A DNA stretch of 64,000 nt from Kribbella soli (GCF_004331345.1 NZ_SJJZ01000001.1:1922001-1986000); one strand, 5' to 3'. Positions 27,107 through 35,886 are shown, numbered from the stretch's first letter. Program-made: numbers and translations. The notes: generated from the sequence alone by a model not told the origin.

Positions 27107-28459
27107 GTGACAGAAATCGCCGCGCAGACGCAGGTCGCGCTCTCCCGCATCGTCGCCGAACGTCAATCCAAGGGCCGGGTTCCCGGGGTGGTGGGCGCCG
27201 TCGCCCGCGCCGGGTCGCTCGCCTGGTCGACCGGGGTCGGGTCGGCCGACCTGGAGAATCCCGGCGTACCGCCGACCGCGGACTCCCAGTTCCTGATCGC
27301 GTCGCAGAGCAAGACGCTGACCGCGGTGACGATCATGGCGCTGCGTGACGAAGGCAAGCTCAGCCTCGACGACCCGATCGAGAAGCTGGTGCCGGACAGC
27401 AAGCACGAGGGCATCACCGTCCGGCAGATGCTCAGCCACGCCAGCGGGATGCAGCGCGAGCCGGTCGGCGACGTGTGGGACCTGATGAAGTTCCCGTCCC
27501 GCGAGGAACTGGTGCCGGGCTGGAACGCCGCGGAGCGGATCGGCAAGCCGCACCACCGGTTCCACTACTCGAACCTGGTGTTCTCGCTGCTCGGCGAGAT
27601 CGTCGCGCGGATCGACGGGCGGTCCTGGTACGACGCGGTCAAGGCGCGGATCCTGGACCCGCTGGAGATGCGCCGTACGACGGTCGGGATGGACGGCGGG
27701 CCGGCGCAGACCGGGTACTACGTGCCGCCGTGGTCCGACGTACCGGTGCGGGAGCCGCTGCTCGACATCGGCGCGATGGACGCGTGCGGCGGGCTCGCGT
27801 CGACCGCGGAGGACCTGGCGAAGTGGGCGATGTTCATCGCGAACCCGGTCGACGAGGTGCTGTCGAAGGACACGGTGGACGAGATGTGCCAGGTGCAGAT
27901 CATGGCCGACGTGGACCGTTGGCAGCTCGCGTTCGGGCTCGGGTTCATGCTGCTGCGCCGCGGCGACCGGCTGTTCGTCGGCCACGACGGCGGCATGCCC
28001 GGCCACATCACGTCGACGTTCGTCGACCGCGCGTCCGGTACGGCGGGGATCGCGCTGTTCGGCGCCACGTCGTCGCCGGCCCCCAGCGCGCTCGCCACCG
28101 ACCTGATCATCAAGGTCCTCGAGGACGACCCGCTCCCGCCGGAGGCCTGGGTCCCCGGTGCGGAGGTCCCCGCCGAGCTCGCCGGCGTCCTCGGCACCTG
28201 GTTCACCGAAGGCTCGCCGTTCGTGTTCTCGGTGAAGAACGGCGTCCTCGAGGCCAAGTCCCCGGCCGCCGCCGAGTACCAGTCCCCCGCGGTCTTCGAA
28301 CGCCTCTCCGAAGACACCTACCGCACCGCCTCCGGCCGCGAGACCGGCGAACTCCTCCGCATCACCCGCGACCCCTCCGGCACCCCCACAAAGTTGCACT
28401 GGGCAACGTACCTCTGCACCCGCCAACCCCTGTCCTTCGCCGACATCAACCCGGGCTAG
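27107..28459 (+). CDS. Serine hydrolase, beta-lactamase/DD-peptidase fold
   Basis: 450 aa. GTG 27107 is preceded by AGGAG, and a possible -10 TAAGGT lies 8 nt upstream. The catalytic motifs are complete: S-x-x-K in IASQSKTLTAV near residue 66, Y-x-N in FHYSNLVFSLLGE near 153, and a HDGG motif near 293. A C-terminal beta-rich domain (LAGVLGTWFTEGSPF) follows. There is no signal peptide. It is probably an esterase or D-aminopeptidase-like enzyme. It diverges from the AfsR-like regulator, and its stop overlaps that of the VOC gene by 4 nt in convergent orientation. Confidence 0.9.
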   Translation: MTEIAAQTQVALSRIVAERQSKGRVPGVVGAVARAGSLAWSTGVGSADLENPGVPPTADSQFLIASQSKTLTAVTIMALRDEGKLSLDDPIEKLVPDSKHEGITVRQMLSHASGMQREPVGDVWDLMKFPSREELVPGWNAAERIGKPHHRFHYSNLVFSLLGEIVARIDGRSWYDAVKARILDPLEMRRTTVGMDGGPAQTGYYVPPWSDVPVREPLLDIGAMDACGGLASTAEDLAKWAMFIANPVDEVLSKDTVDEMCQVQIMADVDRWQLAFGLGFMLLRRGDRLFVGHDGGMPGHITSTFVDRASGTAGIALFGATSSPAPSALATDLIIKVLEDDPLPPEAWVPGAEVPAELAGVLGTWFTEGSPFVFSVKNGVLEAKSPAAAEYQSPAVFERLSEDTYRTASGRETGELLRITRDPSGTPTKLHWATYLCTRQPLSFADINPG

Positions 28460-28899
28460 ACGACGCAGAAGTCGTTGCCTTCGGGGTCTTTTAGCCAGAG
28501 GTGGTCGAGGGTTGTGGAGTTGTCCATGGGGACCTCTTGGAACAGGGTGGCGCCAGCGGCTATCAGCGTGGCGGCTGTGGCGCGGATGCGTTGTTCGCGG
28601 ACGTGCTGGGGTACGGCGCGGCCGCCGGCTACCTGGAGGTCCAGGTGCAGGCGGTTCTTGACCGTACGGGGCTCGGGGACCTTGAGGAACGAGATCTTCG
28701 GCAGGACGCCGTTCGGGTCGGAGATCGAGGCGCCGTCGTACCACTCGTCCTTGGGGACGTTCAGGTCGGTGAGCCAGTCCTCCCAGGTGTCCCAGCCCTC
28801 CGGCGGATCCGCCTCCGTGTAACCGAGCGCCGTACACCAGAAGCGCGCGACGAGGGCCGGATCGGCACAGTCGATGGTGAGCGTCCAGGTGGTCGTCAT
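28456..28899 (-). CDS. VOC-superfamily (glyoxalase-like) protein
   Basis: 147 aa. ATG 28899 is selected because the family begins at TLTIDCADPALVARFWC. Two beta-alpha-beta-beta-beta modules are visible; the second ends FQEVPMDNSTTLDHLWLKDPEGNDFCVV, as in glyoxalase/bleomycin-resistance-like domains. The exact reaction cannot be assigned. It lies 35 nt after the DrrB-like permease and may be co-transcribed with the exporter; in that case a resistance role is conceivable (inference). Confidence 0.85.
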   Translation of the reverse strand: MTTTWTLTIDCADPALVARFWCTALGYTEADPPEGWDTWEDWLTDLNVPKDEWYDGASISDPNGVLPKISFLKVPEPRTVKNRLHLDLQVAGGRAVPQHVREQRIRATAATLIAAGATLFQEVPMDNSTTLDHLWLKDPEGNDFCVV

Positions 28900-28934
28900 A
28901 CCGACCACTCTGCCGCTCACCACCGACAATTTGC

Positions 28935-29750
28935 TCAGGTACGCCGGCGGTAGGCGCGGATCGCCAGCGGCGCGAAGACCGCGACCAGGCCGACCATCCA
29001 GGCCAGCGTGATCAGCAGCGGCTTCTGGAGCGCACCGCCGCCCATCAAGGCACGCTCGGTGTCGACCAGGTACGTGATCGGACTGACCTTGGTGAACGCC
29101 TGCAGGAAACCGGGCAGCGTGCTGGCCGGGACGAAGATGTTGCTGCCGAAGGTCAGCGGGAACATCACCAGGAAGGCGATGCCCTGCACACCTTGGGCGG
29201 TCTTCATGACCAGGCCGAGCCAGACCCAGATCCAGCACATCGACAGCGCGAACAGCAGCACGATCAGCATGCCCAGGAAGCCGTTACCGACCCCGTTGTC
29301 GAAGCGGAAACCGAGCACGAACCCGCTCGTCATCAGGATCACGATCGACAGCGAGTACCGGACCGCGTCCCCGAGGACTGCACCGATCAGCGGCGAGACC
29401 CGGGCGATCGGCAGGCTGCGGAACCGGTCGAAGACGCCCTTCGCGAAGTCGTCGTTCAGGCCGACCCCGGTGCCCATCGTCGCGAACACCACGGTCTGCA
29501 CGAGCAGGCCGGGCAGCAGCGTCGGCAGGTAGCTGCGCCAGCCCCCGCCCCCGGCGATCGCGCCGCCGAACACGAACAGGAACAGCGCCAGGAAGATGAT
29601 CGGCTGGAACGTCACGTCCGCCAGGGCTTCCGGGTTCTGCCGGATCCGGACGATGTTCCGCCAGGCGAGCGTCAGGCTCTGCTGTACCCAGGCGAACGGC
29701 CGTGACCGGTAGCCCGGGTGGGCAGCTGGTTCGAGAGTTGCGGTGCTCAT
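28935..29750 (-). CDS. ABC-2 type exporter permease, DrrB-like
   Basis: 271 aa integral membrane protein with six predicted helices. The amphipathic N-terminal segment SLTLAWRNIVRIRQNPEAL and the VMFPLTFGSNIFVPASTLPG loop are typical of daunorubicin-type ABC-2 permeases. It forms the membrane channel for the ATPase encoded just upstream, with a 4-nt start/stop overlap. The exported substrate is unknown; drug or lipid-like molecules are usual for this group. Confidence 0.92.
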   Translation of the reverse strand: MSTATLEPAAHPGYRSRPFAWVQQSLTLAWRNIVRIRQNPEALADVTFQPIIFLALFLFVFGGAIAGGGGWRSYLPTLLPGLLVQTVVFATMGTGVGLNDDFAKGVFDRFRSLPIARVSPLIGAVLGDAVRYSLSIVILMTSGFVLGFRFDNGVGNGFLGMLIVLLFALSMCWIWVWLGLVMKTAQGVQGIAFLVMFPLTFGSNIFVPASTLPGFLQAFTKVSPITYLVDTERALMGGGALQKPLLITLAWMVGLVAVFAPLAIRAYRRRT

Positions 29751-30736
29751 CGGCTCGCTCCTTCCAGTACGGCGTCGGACTTCTTCTCTTCGGCGGTGTG
29801 CCCGGTCAGCGCCAGGAACACCTCGTCCAGGCTGGGCAACCGCAGCGACAGCTCGGTCACCGCGATCCCCGCCTCGTCCAGCCGCCGTACGACGACCGGC
29901 ATCGACGAGCCGTCGCTGACCGGGACGCTCACCAACGTGTTCACCACGTCGACCGACGGCCGGGTACCGGTCGACTCGGCGACGATCGCGGCGACCCGCT
30001 CGAGGTGGGCCGGCTCGGCCGGGCGGACGTCCAGCGACTGCTTGCCGGCCTGCGCCTTCAGCTCGGCTGGCCGCCCGTTCGCGACCACGGCGCCCTTGTC
30101 GAACACCACGATCGAGTCGGCCAGCGCGTCGGCCTCTTCCAGGTACTGCGTGGTGAGCAGCACTGTGGTCCCGTCGAGCACCAGGTTGCGGACCGTCTCC
30201 CAGACGCCGTTGCGGGCATGCGGGTCCAGACCGGTCGTGGGCTCGTCCAGGTACAGGATGCTCGGGTTGCCGACCAGGCTCGAGGCCAGGTCGAGCCGGC
30301 GGCGCATACCGCCGGAGTACGTCTTCGCGATCCGGTCACCGGCGTCGACCAGCTCGAACCGCTCCAGCAGCTCGTCCGCCTTGGCGCGGGCCTGCGGCCG
30401 TGAGTAGCCGAGCAGGCGGCCGATCATGATCAGGTTGCGGCGGCCGGACATGTCCTCGTCGACACTCGCGTACTGCCCGGTGAGCCCGATGATGCTCCGG
30501 ACCTTGCCGGCCTCGCGTACGACGTCGTACCCGCCGACGGTGGCGTGGCCGCTGTCCGGCCGGAGCAGCGTGCCGAGGATGCGGACCGCGGTCGTCTTGC
30601 CGGCGCCGTTCGGGCCGAGGACCCCGAGGACCGTGCCGGTCGGCACGCTCAGGTCGACGCCGGCAAGCGCGGTCGTACTGCCATATTTCTTGACCAGACC
30701 GACCGCCTCGATGGCGACCTGGTTCGTTGTGGTCAT
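29747..30736 (-). CDS. ABC exporter ATPase, DrrA-like
   Basis: 329 aa. GGAGGAACCG precedes ATG 30736. Walker A GPNGAGKTT (residues about 41-49), the ABC signature SGGMRRRLDLAS, Walker B ILYLDEPTTGLD and the switch His in LLTTQYLEEAD are all present. The C-terminal domain after residue 225, ending in LRLPSLDEVFLALTGHTAEE, is typical of DrrA-type exporters. It energises the DrrB-like permease. The promoter region shared with the divergent lipoprotein-size gene contains repeated CTGGCA boxes. Confidence 0.94.
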   Translation of the reverse strand: MTTTNQVAIEAVGLVKKYGSTTALAGVDLSVPTGTVLGVLGPNGAGKTTAVRILGTLLRPDSGHATVGGYDVVREAGKVRSIIGLTGQYASVDEDMSGRRNLIMIGRLLGYSRPQARAKADELLERFELVDAGDRIAKTYSGGMRRRLDLASSLVGNPSILYLDEPTTGLDPHARNGVWETVRNLVLDGTTVLLTTQYLEEADALADSIVVFDKGAVVANGRPAELKAQAGKQSLDVRPAEPAHLERVAAIVAESTGTRPSVDVVNTLVSVPVSDGSSMPVVVRRLDEAGIAVTELSLRLPSLDEVFLALTGHTAEEKKSDAVLEGASR

Positions 30737-30783
30737 CGGTTCCTCCCAGATTCCTTCACTTCACTGGGACTACCGTGCCGCAG

Positions 30784-30857
30784 TGCCCTGGCACCGCTCT
30801 GGCACTCGGCTGTCAGGCCGTGACAGCTGATGCCAGGGCACGCCCCTGTGGTGCCAG
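30784..30857. promoter_or_regulatory. Cluster of CTGGCA(C) boxes and nested palindromes
   Basis: CTGGCAC occurs at 30789-30795 and 30799-30805 (10 nt apart, one helical turn). Its complement occurs as TGCCAG at 30831-30836 and GTGCCAG at 30851-30857. A stem GCTGTCA/TGACAGC (30809-30815 with 30821-30827) sits in the middle. It fills the space between the divergent exporter operon and the gene at 30901. Confidence 0.6.
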
Positions 30858-30900
30858 TACGGTGTGGCTCTGTTTCGCGTTCGACGTGGAGGAGTGGCCC

Positions 30901-31497
30901 GTGCGACGTGGTGCTGTGCTGGGGGTCGCGGTGGCAGTCGTCGCCGCAGGGGCGATCGGGTACGTCGTGTTCAAGCCGGAGCCGTTCAAGGTCGCCGACT
31001 ACGACCGCATGTGCGAGTCGCCACGCTCCTTCGAGGAAGCTGCGGCGTACCAGGGTCCGTCGCCGCATCCGATCGAGATCGTGAACGGAGGCGTTTCGCT
31101 GCCCAGCGACGACCCGGAGATCAGCACGTGGTTCCCGGAGGACCCGGCGGCGGTGCAACTCGTGAGCTGCATCAACCGGGTCGGCCAGGGCGGATTCGTC
31201 AAACGGTGCGAGTACACCGAGCAGAACGTGCCGAACGGTCCGGTGGTCCGCACCATCGACCTGTACCGCGGCACGTACACCGTGGCGGTGTTCGAGGCCC
31301 GGACGGGCAAGCGGCTCGGCGAGACCCGGGTCGACGGCGTTGGCTTCGTCGGCAACACGATGAAGGAGGACGCCGACCCCTGCCAGACGTTCCTCCGCAC
31401 CACCCAGGACGCGAAGGGCCACAGCGAGCAGGAGGGCCGCCCGACCACGGGTCAGCTACGCAAGATCCTCGACCCGCACGTGCACAAGCAGGGTTAG
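30901..31497 (+). CDS. Unrecognised membrane-anchored protein
   Basis: 198 aa. GTG 30901 follows GGAGG and begins an N-terminal anchor or signal (VRRGAVLGVAVAVVAAGAIGYVVF). The exported part has two or three Cys (MCESPRSF, LVSCINRV, KRCEYTEQ) and a later DPCQTF, so disulfides are plausible. A beta-rich core (VVRTIDLYRGTYTVAVFEARTGKRLGETRV) is followed by a His/Lys-rich tail. No family is recognised. It diverges from the DrrAB-like exporter and its stop overlaps the MFS gene stop. Confidence 0.75.
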   Translation: MRRGAVLGVAVAVVAAGAIGYVVFKPEPFKVADYDRMCESPRSFEEAAAYQGPSPHPIEIVNGGVSLPSDDPEISTWFPEDPAAVQLVSCINRVGQGGFVKRCEYTEQNVPNGPVVRTIDLYRGTYTVAVFEARTGKRLGETRVDGVGFVGNTMKEDADPCQTFLRTTQDAKGHSEQEGRPTTGQLRKILDPHVHKQG

Positions 31498-32810
31498 CCT
31501 TTGAGCGGGACGATCTCGTTGGCGAGCAGTGCCTGGTAGGCCTCGGGGTTGTACCGCGCCAGGTTGCCGCGCGCCTTCCGCCGGTACTTGAGGATCTGCC
31601 GGGTGCCGATCGCCCACAGCACGTACTGGAACGCCAGCGCGAACTTGAAGTCGTCGATCGCCTGCGGCGCACCACCTGACGAAGCGTCGAGCAGTACGCC
31701 GACCATGCCGATGCAGATCAGGGTGGCGATGAACCCGCCGGTGTTGACCATCCCGTTGGCCGCACCGAACCGCGTTGTGGGGTTGAACGTCCGCGCGTAG
31801 TCCAGCCCGAGCATCGAGCCCGGACCGCCGGCCGCCTGTACGACGATGAGCGCCAGGAGCACCGGCAACGGCGCACGGCCCGGCCAGAGCAGTACGACGG
31901 TCCACATCACGACCGAGCCCGCGATCACCGCCAGCACGATCCACGACCGATAGAACGGGAACTTGGCGGCGTACCGCCCGACCAGCGGGCCGTAGCAGAG
32001 CCCTGCCAGCACAGGAATGATCAGCATGGCCGCAGCGGTCGTCGGCGCGAGGCCCTGTCCCTGCACGAGGAACGGGTAGCCCCAGAGCAGCCCGAACGTG
32101 CTGCCGGAGAAGCTGGTGGTGAAGTGCGTCCACAGACCGAGCCGCGTACCCGGCTCCTGCCAGGCACGGCGCAGGTTCCTCTTGACCTCGTGCAGCGGCT
32201 GCTTGGCCCGGCGGAGCGGTTCGTCGTACGGCGTGTCCTTGATCAGGAACAGCACGAGCAGACCGGCCAGGAGGCTCAGCACGCTCGCACTGGCGAACGT
32301 CGTCGTCCACCCGAAGGCGTGGAAGGCAGCGGCCATCGGCACGGTCGACATGATCGCTCCGAGACCACCGAGCATTCCGGTCGCCTGCGACATCACCGGC
32401 TGCCGTAACGCGGGGAACCAGGACATGACCACGCGCAGCACGCTGATGAAGACCAGTGCGTCGCCGACACCCAGTACGGCGCGTGCGGCGAGCGCAGCGG
32501 GGTACGAGTCGACCAGGCTGAACGCCGACTGCGCTACGAACAGCAGTCCGGACGCGGTGATCAGGAGGCGCTTGGAGCCGTACCTGTCGAGTAGTACGCC
32601 GACGGGGACCTGCATGGCGGCGTACACCGTGAGCTGTACGACGGTGAAGCTCGCCAGAGCGGATGCGGAGATGTCGAAGCGCTCTGCGGCCTGCAGGCCG
32701 GCGACGCTCATCGAGCCGCGGTGCAGCACTGTCACGAGGTACGTCAGGACAGCAGTGGCCCACACCGCCCAGGCTCGCCGTCCGCCCAGGGGGAAGAGGA
32801 GTTCGGTCAC
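31494..32810 (-). CDS. MFS transporter
   Basis: 438 aa, twelve predicted membrane helices. The loop-2 motif GVLLDRYGSKRLL and the equivalent second-half loop GPLVGRYAAKFPF are typical of the major facilitator superfamily; the general style resembles anion/carboxylate uptake carriers, but the substrate is not readable. The start overlaps the GntR gene by 4 nt, so the regulator probably controls it in response to the transported compound or a derivative. Confidence 0.92.
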   Translation of the reverse strand: MTELLFPLGGRRAWAVWATAVLTYLVTVLHRGSMSVAGLQAAERFDISASALASFTVVQLTVYAAMQVPVGVLLDRYGSKRLLITASGLLFVAQSAFSLVDSYPAALAARAVLGVGDALVFISVLRVVMSWFPALRQPVMSQATGMLGGLGAIMSTVPMAAAFHAFGWTTTFASASVLSLLAGLLVLFLIKDTPYDEPLRRAKQPLHEVKRNLRRAWQEPGTRLGLWTHFTTSFSGSTFGLLWGYPFLVQGQGLAPTTAAAMLIIPVLAGLCYGPLVGRYAAKFPFYRSWIVLAVIAGSVVMWTVVLLWPGRAPLPVLLALIVVQAAGGPGSMLGLDYARTFNPTTRFGAANGMVNTGGFIATLICIGMVGVLLDASSGGAPQAIDDFKFALAFQYVLWAIGTRQILKYRRKARGNLARYNPEAYQALLANEIVPLKG

Positions 32811-33553
32811 CGAGTGCCCCGCAGATCACTCGCGGCTTCGGCAATGTGTGCAACGACGAGCTCACGGAAGCGCTTGACGCTGTTGCCGCCGAGCGCGTCG
32901 ATCATCTCCTGGTGCGCGGTGATGGACTTGTCCATCCGGACCGGCTGGACCTCGATCCCGGGCACGCCCATCCGGACCTGACGGTCCCGGAGGCTGTTGT
33001 AGAGCTTCGCCAGGATTTGGTTGCCAGCGGCATCGACGATCGCCTCGTGGAAGGCCCGGTCGGCCTCCAGGAAGCTCTTCGCGTCACCGGCCTTGCGGTG
33101 CGCGCGCATCTCGTCGACGCGCTCCGTCAGCGCCTCGATCAGCCGCTTGCGGCGCGGCCAGACCTTGGCAGCAGCGTGCGTCTCGATCAGCTCGCGGGCC
33201 TCGAGGACGTCGTCGATCTCCTGCGGCAGCACCGGGAGGACGAGGGCGCCGCGCTTCGGGTACAGCTTGACGAGGCCGGACTCCTCGAGGCGGAGCAGCG
33301 CCTCGCGCACCGGCGTACGGGAAACGCCGACGGCGGTCGCCAGCTCGCCCTCGGTGAGCAGCTCGCCGCCGGGATAGGCCCGATCCAGGATCGCGGCCTT
33401 CACATACGCGTACACGCGCTCGGCCGCGGGGATCTTCTCCACCCCCGGCGCAGCCTCGACGACCACGCGAGCGATCTCCGCGGTCTCGTCACCCAATATC
33501 AACGCATCCGGCACCTGCGCCGGGTCCCCGCCTGCCACTGAACTCCCACCCAT
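32807..33553 (-). CDS. GntR-family regulator, FCD subfamily
   Basis: 248 aa. The winged helix is seen as GGELLTEGELATAVGVSRTPVREALLRLEESGLVKLYPKRGA (residues about 55-100). The helical C-terminal FCD domain carries D-x3-H-type metal residues (ADRAFHEAIVDAAGN) and AHQEMIDALGG. An N-terminal extension of about 35 residues is unusual. It is the first gene of an operon with the MFS transporter. A perfect palindrome sits directly at the start codon. Confidence 0.92.
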   Translation of the reverse strand: MGGSSVAGGDPAQVPDALILGDETAEIARVVVEAAPGVEKIPAAERVYAYVKAAILDRAYPGGELLTEGELATAVGVSRTPVREALLRLEESGLVKLYPKRGALVLPVLPQEIDDVLEARELIETHAAAKVWPRRKRLIEALTERVDEMRAHRKAGDAKSFLEADRAFHEAIVDAAGNQILAKLYNSLRDRQVRMGVPGIEVQPVRMDKSITAHQEMIDALGGNSVKRFRELVVAHIAEAASDLRGTR

Positions 33554-33582
33554 ACGACTCGTATCTCTGTTGTATCTATCTT
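33552..33582 (-). promoter_or_regulatory. GntR/MFS promoter with palindrome
   Basis: TAAGAT (33582-33577) is a good -10. ATACGA-C-TCGTAT (33552-33564) is a perfect 13-bp palindrome lying between it and the ATG, where binding of the product would block transcription. No ribosome binding site is apparent. Confidence 0.5.
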
Positions 33583-33670
33583 ACACACACTCAATCCACC
33601 GCTGGGCCCGGGTATTCCCCAGCTTGTCCACGAGTTATCCACAGGCGTATCCACAGGATGTGGGGAACAG

Positions 33671-33771
33671 GGTCCTGTCTGGTGATCCAGCGCCGTAGCG
33701 AGGAGGTGCTCGGTGCGGCGAGGTGCCGTGCCGAGTGCCCCGCAGTAGGCGTTTGATCACCAGACAGGACC
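33671..33771. mobile_element. MITE-like 101-bp element
   Basis: Perfect 17-bp terminal inverted repeats, GGTCCTGTCTGGTGATC at 33671-33687 and its complement at 33755-33771, enclose 67 bp with internal GC palindromes and no ORF. This is the structure of a non-autonomous transposable element. A target-site duplication is not clear (possible CAG on both sides). It lies in a 334-bp gene-free gap that also holds two TATCCACAGG sequences at 33633-33658. Confidence 0.65.
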
Positions 33772-33887
33772 TCAGCGTGATGCAGGGTTTCCCCTGCGTT
33801 GTGGATGAAGGACTCCGTGTGCCGCGAATCCGTCCTAAGGTCTCGGCATACCGGGCCCGTCCGCCCGGCCAGCCCTGAGGAGGCATC

Positions 33888-35285
33888 TTGTCCCGAACGT
33901 CCCGCCCCCGCCGACTGGCGGCCGGCCTCTCCGCCGCCGCCTTGGCGTGTGTGTCTCTGAGTGCCGCGACCACGGCGCACGCCGCCGCTCTCGACGACCC
34001 AGCTCCCGGCCCGCTGATGAACTATGTGGTGAACACGAAGGCCACGCCCGGTCACGTCCGGAAGACCGAGGACGCGGTGAAAGCGGCCGGCGGGACCGTC
34101 CTGGTCTCGTACGGGCAGCTCGGCGTGGTGATCGCGCAGTCGACGAACCCGGACTTCAAGACCGACGTCCGCACCAGTCGTGACGTCCAGTCCGTCGGCG
34201 CCACCCGGACCGCGGCGGTCAGCGAAGGCCCCGGCGGGCTGAACTCGAACGACCTCGCCGACGCGACCCCGGTCGCCGACCCGCGCGAGGGCGAGCAGTG
34301 GGACATGGTCCAGATCAAGGCAGACCAGGCGCACGCGGTCACCGACGGCTCCCGGAACGTGCTGGTCGGCATCAACGACAGCGGCGTCGACGACACCCAC
34401 CCCGACCTCGCGCCGAACTTCGACGCGGCGGACTCCGTGAGCTGCGTGAACAACGGCGTACCGGACACCACCACGGGCGCCTGGCGCCCGACGACCAGCT
34501 CGCACGGCACGCACGTGGCCGGGACGGTCGCGGCAGCCCGGAACGGCATCGGGATCGTCGGGGTCGCACCCGGCGTACGGATCGCGTCCGTCAAGGTCGT
34601 GAACGACGCCGGCTACATCTACCCGGAGTACTCGATCTGCGGGATCGTTTGGGCCGCCCAGCACCGCATGGCCGTCACGAACCACAGCTACTTCATCGAC
34701 CCGTACGAGTTCTGGTGCAAGGACAACGGGGACCAGGGCGCGGTGCAGGAAGCCGTACGGCGCGCGTACGCGTGGGCGACCGACCAGGGCACACTCTCGG
34801 TCGCGGCCGCCGGTAACTCGAACTACGACCTGTCCAACAAGACCACGGACAGCAACAGCCCGAACGACTCGACCGCCGTCACGCGGACGATCAACAACGA
34901 CTGCCTCGACATGCCGACCGAACTCCCCGGCGTCATCACCGTCGCCAGCACCACCGTGGACCGCGTGAAGAGCAGCTTCTCCAACTTCGGCCTGAACAAG
35001 ATCGACGTCGCCGCCCCCGGCAGCTCGATCCTGTCCACGGTCCCCGGCGGCTACGCCAAGTTCAGCGGTACGTCGATGGCATCGCCGCACGTCACCGGCA
35101 TCGCGGCCCTGATGAAGTCCACCCACCCGTGGTGGGGCCCACGCGACATCGAGCGCGCCCTCCACCGCGAAGCCGACGACACCGCGTGCCCCACCACCCC
35201 AGACGCCCGCTGCACCGGCACCACCGCCAACAACGCCTTCTACGGCGAAGGCATCGCCGACGCCCTGGACGCCGTAACCCGCTGA
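33888..35285 (+). CDS. Secreted subtilisin-like serine protease (S8)
   Basis: 465 aa. TTG at 33888 is supported by GAGGAGG 5 nt upstream. A twin-Arg-rich signal peptide (RPRRLAAGLSAAALACVSLS) is followed by an I9-like propeptide (about 40-130). The catalytic domain has Asp in INDSGVDDTHPD near 163, His in SHGTHVAGTVAA near 204, the oxyanion Asn in VAAAGNS, and Ser in FSGTSMASPHVTG near 395. The protein is exported and presumably self-processed. It ends at a strong hairpin. Substrates are unknown. Confidence 0.95.
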   Translation: MSRTSRPRRLAAGLSAAALACVSLSAATTAHAAALDDPAPGPLMNYVVNTKATPGHVRKTEDAVKAAGGTVLVSYGQLGVVIAQSTNPDFKTDVRTSRDVQSVGATRTAAVSEGPGGLNSNDLADATPVADPREGEQWDMVQIKADQAHAVTDGSRNVLVGINDSGVDDTHPDLAPNFDAADSVSCVNNGVPDTTTGAWRPTTSSHGTHVAGTVAAARNGIGIVGVAPGVRIASVKVVNDAGYIYPEYSICGIVWAAQHRMAVTNHSYFIDPYEFWCKDNGDQGAVQEAVRRAYAWATDQGTLSVAAAGNSNYDLSNKTTDSNSPNDSTAVTRTINNDCLDMPTELPGVITVASTTVDRVKSSFSNFGLNKIDVAAPGSSILSTVPGGYAKFSGTSMASPHVTGIAALMKSTHPWWGPRDIERALHREADDTACPTTPDARCTGTTANNAFYGEGIADALDAVTR

Positions 35286-35288
35286 ACC

Positions 35289-35320
35289 GAGCGGGGGTCA
35301 CCCGCCCGAGACCCCCGCTC
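35289..35320 (+). terminator. Terminator of the protease gene
   Basis: A perfect 11-bp stem, GAGCGGGGGTC (35289-35299) with GACCCCCGCTC (35310-35320), and a 10-nt loop begin 3 nt after the stop codon. Confidence 0.8.
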
Positions 35321-35448
35321 ACAGCACCGTGGTTCGCCGAGGAGACTGCGGTCAGCCCAACGCGGCCAACCCAGCACGCGACCCGCACCGGACTGGTCGG
35401 CCATGGCAACCAGCCTCTAGATGTACTCGGCCAAGAAGTTGATGACAG

Positions 35449-35886
35449 CTAGAGCCAGGGTGGGTCGTATCGGCTCACGTAGGCGCGTGCGCGTTCTGTC
35501 GGATCTGCCCAGTACTGGTGCGGTTGTCGATGCACGTGCTTTTCACAGAACTCCCGAAGGTCACTGCTGATCGTCTCCACCTCACGGACGGGGAGGCCCT
35601 CGAAGTCGCTGTTGACCTGCAGGAGTTCGGACTCAAGGTTCCAGCCCGACGCATCGAATACCCACGTGCCCCACCTCGCGTACACGTGAAGCGGATGCTC
35701 GAACTCACCCATGTACATCGCCGCCAAGGCGATCTCCTGATCGGGATAGAAATCCCTGCACGTCCAGGCCAGCACGTGGCACGCCCCACTCGAGAAGAAG
35801 GCCCGATCCGTTCGCTCCCAGGAGACTCGTTGATCTGCCCGCTCGATCGCGGTTCGTCGGAACACCCCAGACGCTGTCACTGTCAC
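35449..35886 (-). CDS. Small protein with possible Cys-His-Asp hydrolase site
   Basis: 145 aa, GTG start without a clear ribosome binding site. I do not recognise the family. The segment FFSSGACHVLAWTC (Cys36), then EHPLHVYARWGTWVFDASGW (His67, Asp78), has the order and spacing of a papain-/NlpC-like cysteine hydrolase: Cys at a helix start, His on a strand, Asp soon after. The C-terminal half is polar and helical. There is no signal peptide. It lies next to gene remnants and a long palindrome, in a region that looks rearranged. Enzymatic activity is inference only. Confidence 0.65.
   Translation of the reverse strand: MTVTASGVFRRTAIERADQRVSWERTDRAFFSSGACHVLAWTCRDFYPDQEIALAAMYMGEFEHPLHVYARWGTWVFDASGWNLESELLQVNSDFEGLPVREVETISSDLREFCEKHVHRQPHQYWADPTERARAYVSRYDPPWL

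Noticed and set aside
30784..30857. Sigma-54 type -24 elements (TGGCAC)
   Set aside because: There is no TTGC element at the right distance, and actinobacteria generally lack sigma-54.
33630..33660. DnaA-box-like TTATCCACA and TATCCACA; similar single sites near 36046 and 50502
   Set aside because: Isolated boxes without an AT-rich unwinding region or dnaA/dnaN genes do not make a replication origin.
33591..35165. A 524-aa open frame on the minus strand across the subtilase
   Set aside because: It is a GC-driven shadow; the plus strand shows a complete protease with signal peptide, catalytic triad and ribosome binding site.
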